From positions 1-7,000 of the forward strand of contig JANLHA010000049.1 in assembly GCA_024653845.1 (NCBI GenBank): a stretch of 7,000 bases of DNA, given 5' to 3'. The position numbers were made by a program, and so were the translations under genes. Below the pieces are notes generated by a model, which did not search any database, was not told the DNA's origin, and saw only the letters and a program-made list of their open reading frames with translations. This DNA comes from Candidatus Omnitrophota bacterium. Lineage in GTDB: Bacteria; Omnitrophota; Gorgyraeia; Zapsychrales; JANLHA01. Below, one piece after another: positions 6,475-7,000 of this stretch; the stretch's first letter is position 1; each line of letters starts with the position of its first letter.

Positions 6475-6714
6475 ATGAAAAAATACATTTGTGGAATCAT
6501 TATTGTACTCGGTTTAATAACCCTCATTTTACAATTGTCCTCGAACGTTCAAGTTCAGGAAGAAGAGTTGGGGCTTACAGTCGGTTATGAACCGTATTAT
6601 TCCTCTCAAACCACCAACAGAAGTGGCTCAGATCATATTGCAGACAAATATATGAGTCAAATTTTAGATGGAAGAGAACCGATAAACAATTCTGAGAGTA
6701 TTCTTGGAAATTAA
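6475..6714 (+). CDS. small exported or membrane-anchored protein, unknown function
   Basis: A 79-residue protein that I do not recognise. It begins MKKYICG and continues with a hydrophobic stretch to about residue 22 (IIIVLGLITLILQL), typical of a signal peptide or single N-terminal anchor. The remaining 55 or so residues are polar, with an acidic start (QEEELG), a Tyr-rich patch (GYEPYYSS, 37-44) and many Asn/Ser residues near the end. Cys6 lies before the hydrophobic core, so it is not a lipobox cysteine. The Shine-Dalgarno is strong and the codons look genuine, but no domain is visible. It is separated from the operon by 45 nt and from the sigma factor by 106 nt, so it may be its own unit. 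A link to either neighbour is unproven. Confidence 0.6.
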   Translation: MKKYICGIIIVLGLITLILQLSSNVQVQEEELGLTVGYEPYYSSQTTNRSGSDHIADKYMSQILDGREPINNSESILGN

Positions 6715-6733
6715 TCTTATGAAAAATAAATTT

Positions 6734-6760
6734 GTAACTTTTCCCTTCCTCGCGCGTTTA
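6734..6760 (+). promoter_or_regulatory. putative ECF-type promoter upstream of the sigma factor gene
   Basis: GTAACTTTT at 6734-6742 resembles the AAC-containing -35 element of ECF sigma factors, and CGTTTA at 6755-6760 resembles the CGTC-type -10. There are 16 nt between the AAC and the CGT. A transcript starting near 6766 would have a leader of about 55 nt before the sigma factor ATG. This arrangement fits autoregulation, a common habit of ECF genes, but the match is by eye. Confidence 0.45.
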
Positions 6761-6820
6761 ACCTAGTGGAGAGAGGAAAGCAGTAAGGCGGGGCGCCCTA
6801 GCAGGACCAGAGATCAAATT

Positions 6821-7000
6821 ATGGATCCAACAGACGAAGAACTCATGTTAGCGCATCAGGCAGGAGAGACTCAAGCTTTTGAGACGTTGTTTCAACGTTA
6901 TCAAAGACCAATTCTCAATTTCGCTTTGCGGATCCTCAACAATCGGGCTGATGCCGAAGACGTAACGGGTGAGGTTTTTATGCTTCTTTTTAGTAAAAAA
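6821..7000 (+). CDS. ECF-family RNA polymerase sigma factor, N-terminal part (3' end cut by window)
   Basis: The first 60 residues of a sigma-70 family protein of the extracytoplasmic function type, which would direct RNA polymerase to a specific promoter set. The reading frame is open from the ATG to the window end. The region 2 signature is clear: DEELMLAHQAGETQAFETLF (5-24) is the usual start, followed by RYQRPILNFALRILNN (26-41) and RADAEDVTGEVFMLLF (42-57), which matches the conserved AEDVxQEVF element of region 2.2. There is no region 1.1, as expected for ECF proteins. The ribosome site is weak: AGGA at 6803-6806 is 14 nt away and GAGA at 6810-6813 is 7 nt away. Region 4 and any downstream anti-sigma gene lie outside the window. 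Confidence 0.88.
   Translation, partial: MDPTDEELMLAHQAGETQAFETLFQRYQRPILNFALRILNNRADAEDVTGEVFMLLFSKK

Noticed and set aside
6721..6743. GAAAA...TTTTC as a possible terminator after the small gene
   Set aside because: The stem is only 5 A/T-rich pairs with a long loop and no GC core, and it coincides with the promoter-like -35 region.
6719..6766. 15-codon open frame (MKNKFVTFPFLARLT) that might be a leader peptide
   Set aside because: It overlaps the proposed ECF promoter, has only a weak ribosome site, and its length is easily reached by chance.

Overview
The window (all genes on the + strand) looks like a bacterial chromosome segment carrying a quinol oxidase-type respiratory operon of the Rieske/cytochrome b (bc) superfamily. 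The cytochrome b is split in the b6/subunit IV manner, and a very large multiheme c-type cytochrome stands where cytochrome c1 or f would be expected. The style (PWY-type Qo motif without Glu, long multiheme partner, associated zinc-ribbon membrane protein, AT-leaning codon use) recalls operons I associate with Omnitrophota, Planctomycetota/PVC, Acidobacteriota or deltaproteobacterial-type anaerobes. The phylum is an inference from memory and is not secure.

Layout: 1-236 is the 3' end of a Rieske iron-sulfur protein gene. 279-1079 is a b6-like four-helix diheme cytochrome b. 1094-2209 is the second cytochrome b subunit (subunit IV-like core with a three-helix N-terminal extension). 2214-5243 encodes a 1009-residue membrane-anchored, coiled-coil, eight-CxxCH cytochrome c. 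5249-6022 is a polytopic membrane protein rich in histidine, and 6019-6429 is a small double zinc-ribbon membrane protein that overlaps it by 4 nt. Gaps of 42, 14, 4, 5 and -4 nt indicate one transcription unit from the Rieske gene to the zinc-ribbon gene. After it come a small exported or membrane-anchored protein of unknown function (6475-6714), a 106-nt gap with a plausible ECF-type promoter, and the first 60 codons of an ECF-family sigma factor (6821 to the window end).

How the parts work together (inference from family knowledge): quinol, probably menaquinol, is oxidised at a Qo site formed by the two b subunits. One electron goes through the Rieske cluster and then into the multiheme cytochrome. 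The other crosses the membrane through the two b hemes, possibly to an extra covalently held heme c at Cys66 of the b subunit. The large cytochrome, on a coiled-coil stalk and with five Met-ligated domains after a three-heme cluster, could carry electrons outward to other periplasmic acceptors. No terminal oxidase or reductase is in the window, so the final acceptor cannot be read from it.

Most distinctive points: the octaheme stalked cytochrome; concerted changes expected in a low-potential chain (APWY Qo motif, Phe at the Rieske Tyr position); a perfect 9-bp inverted repeat enclosing the start codon at 5249; and two conserved-looking accessory membrane proteins without an assigned role.
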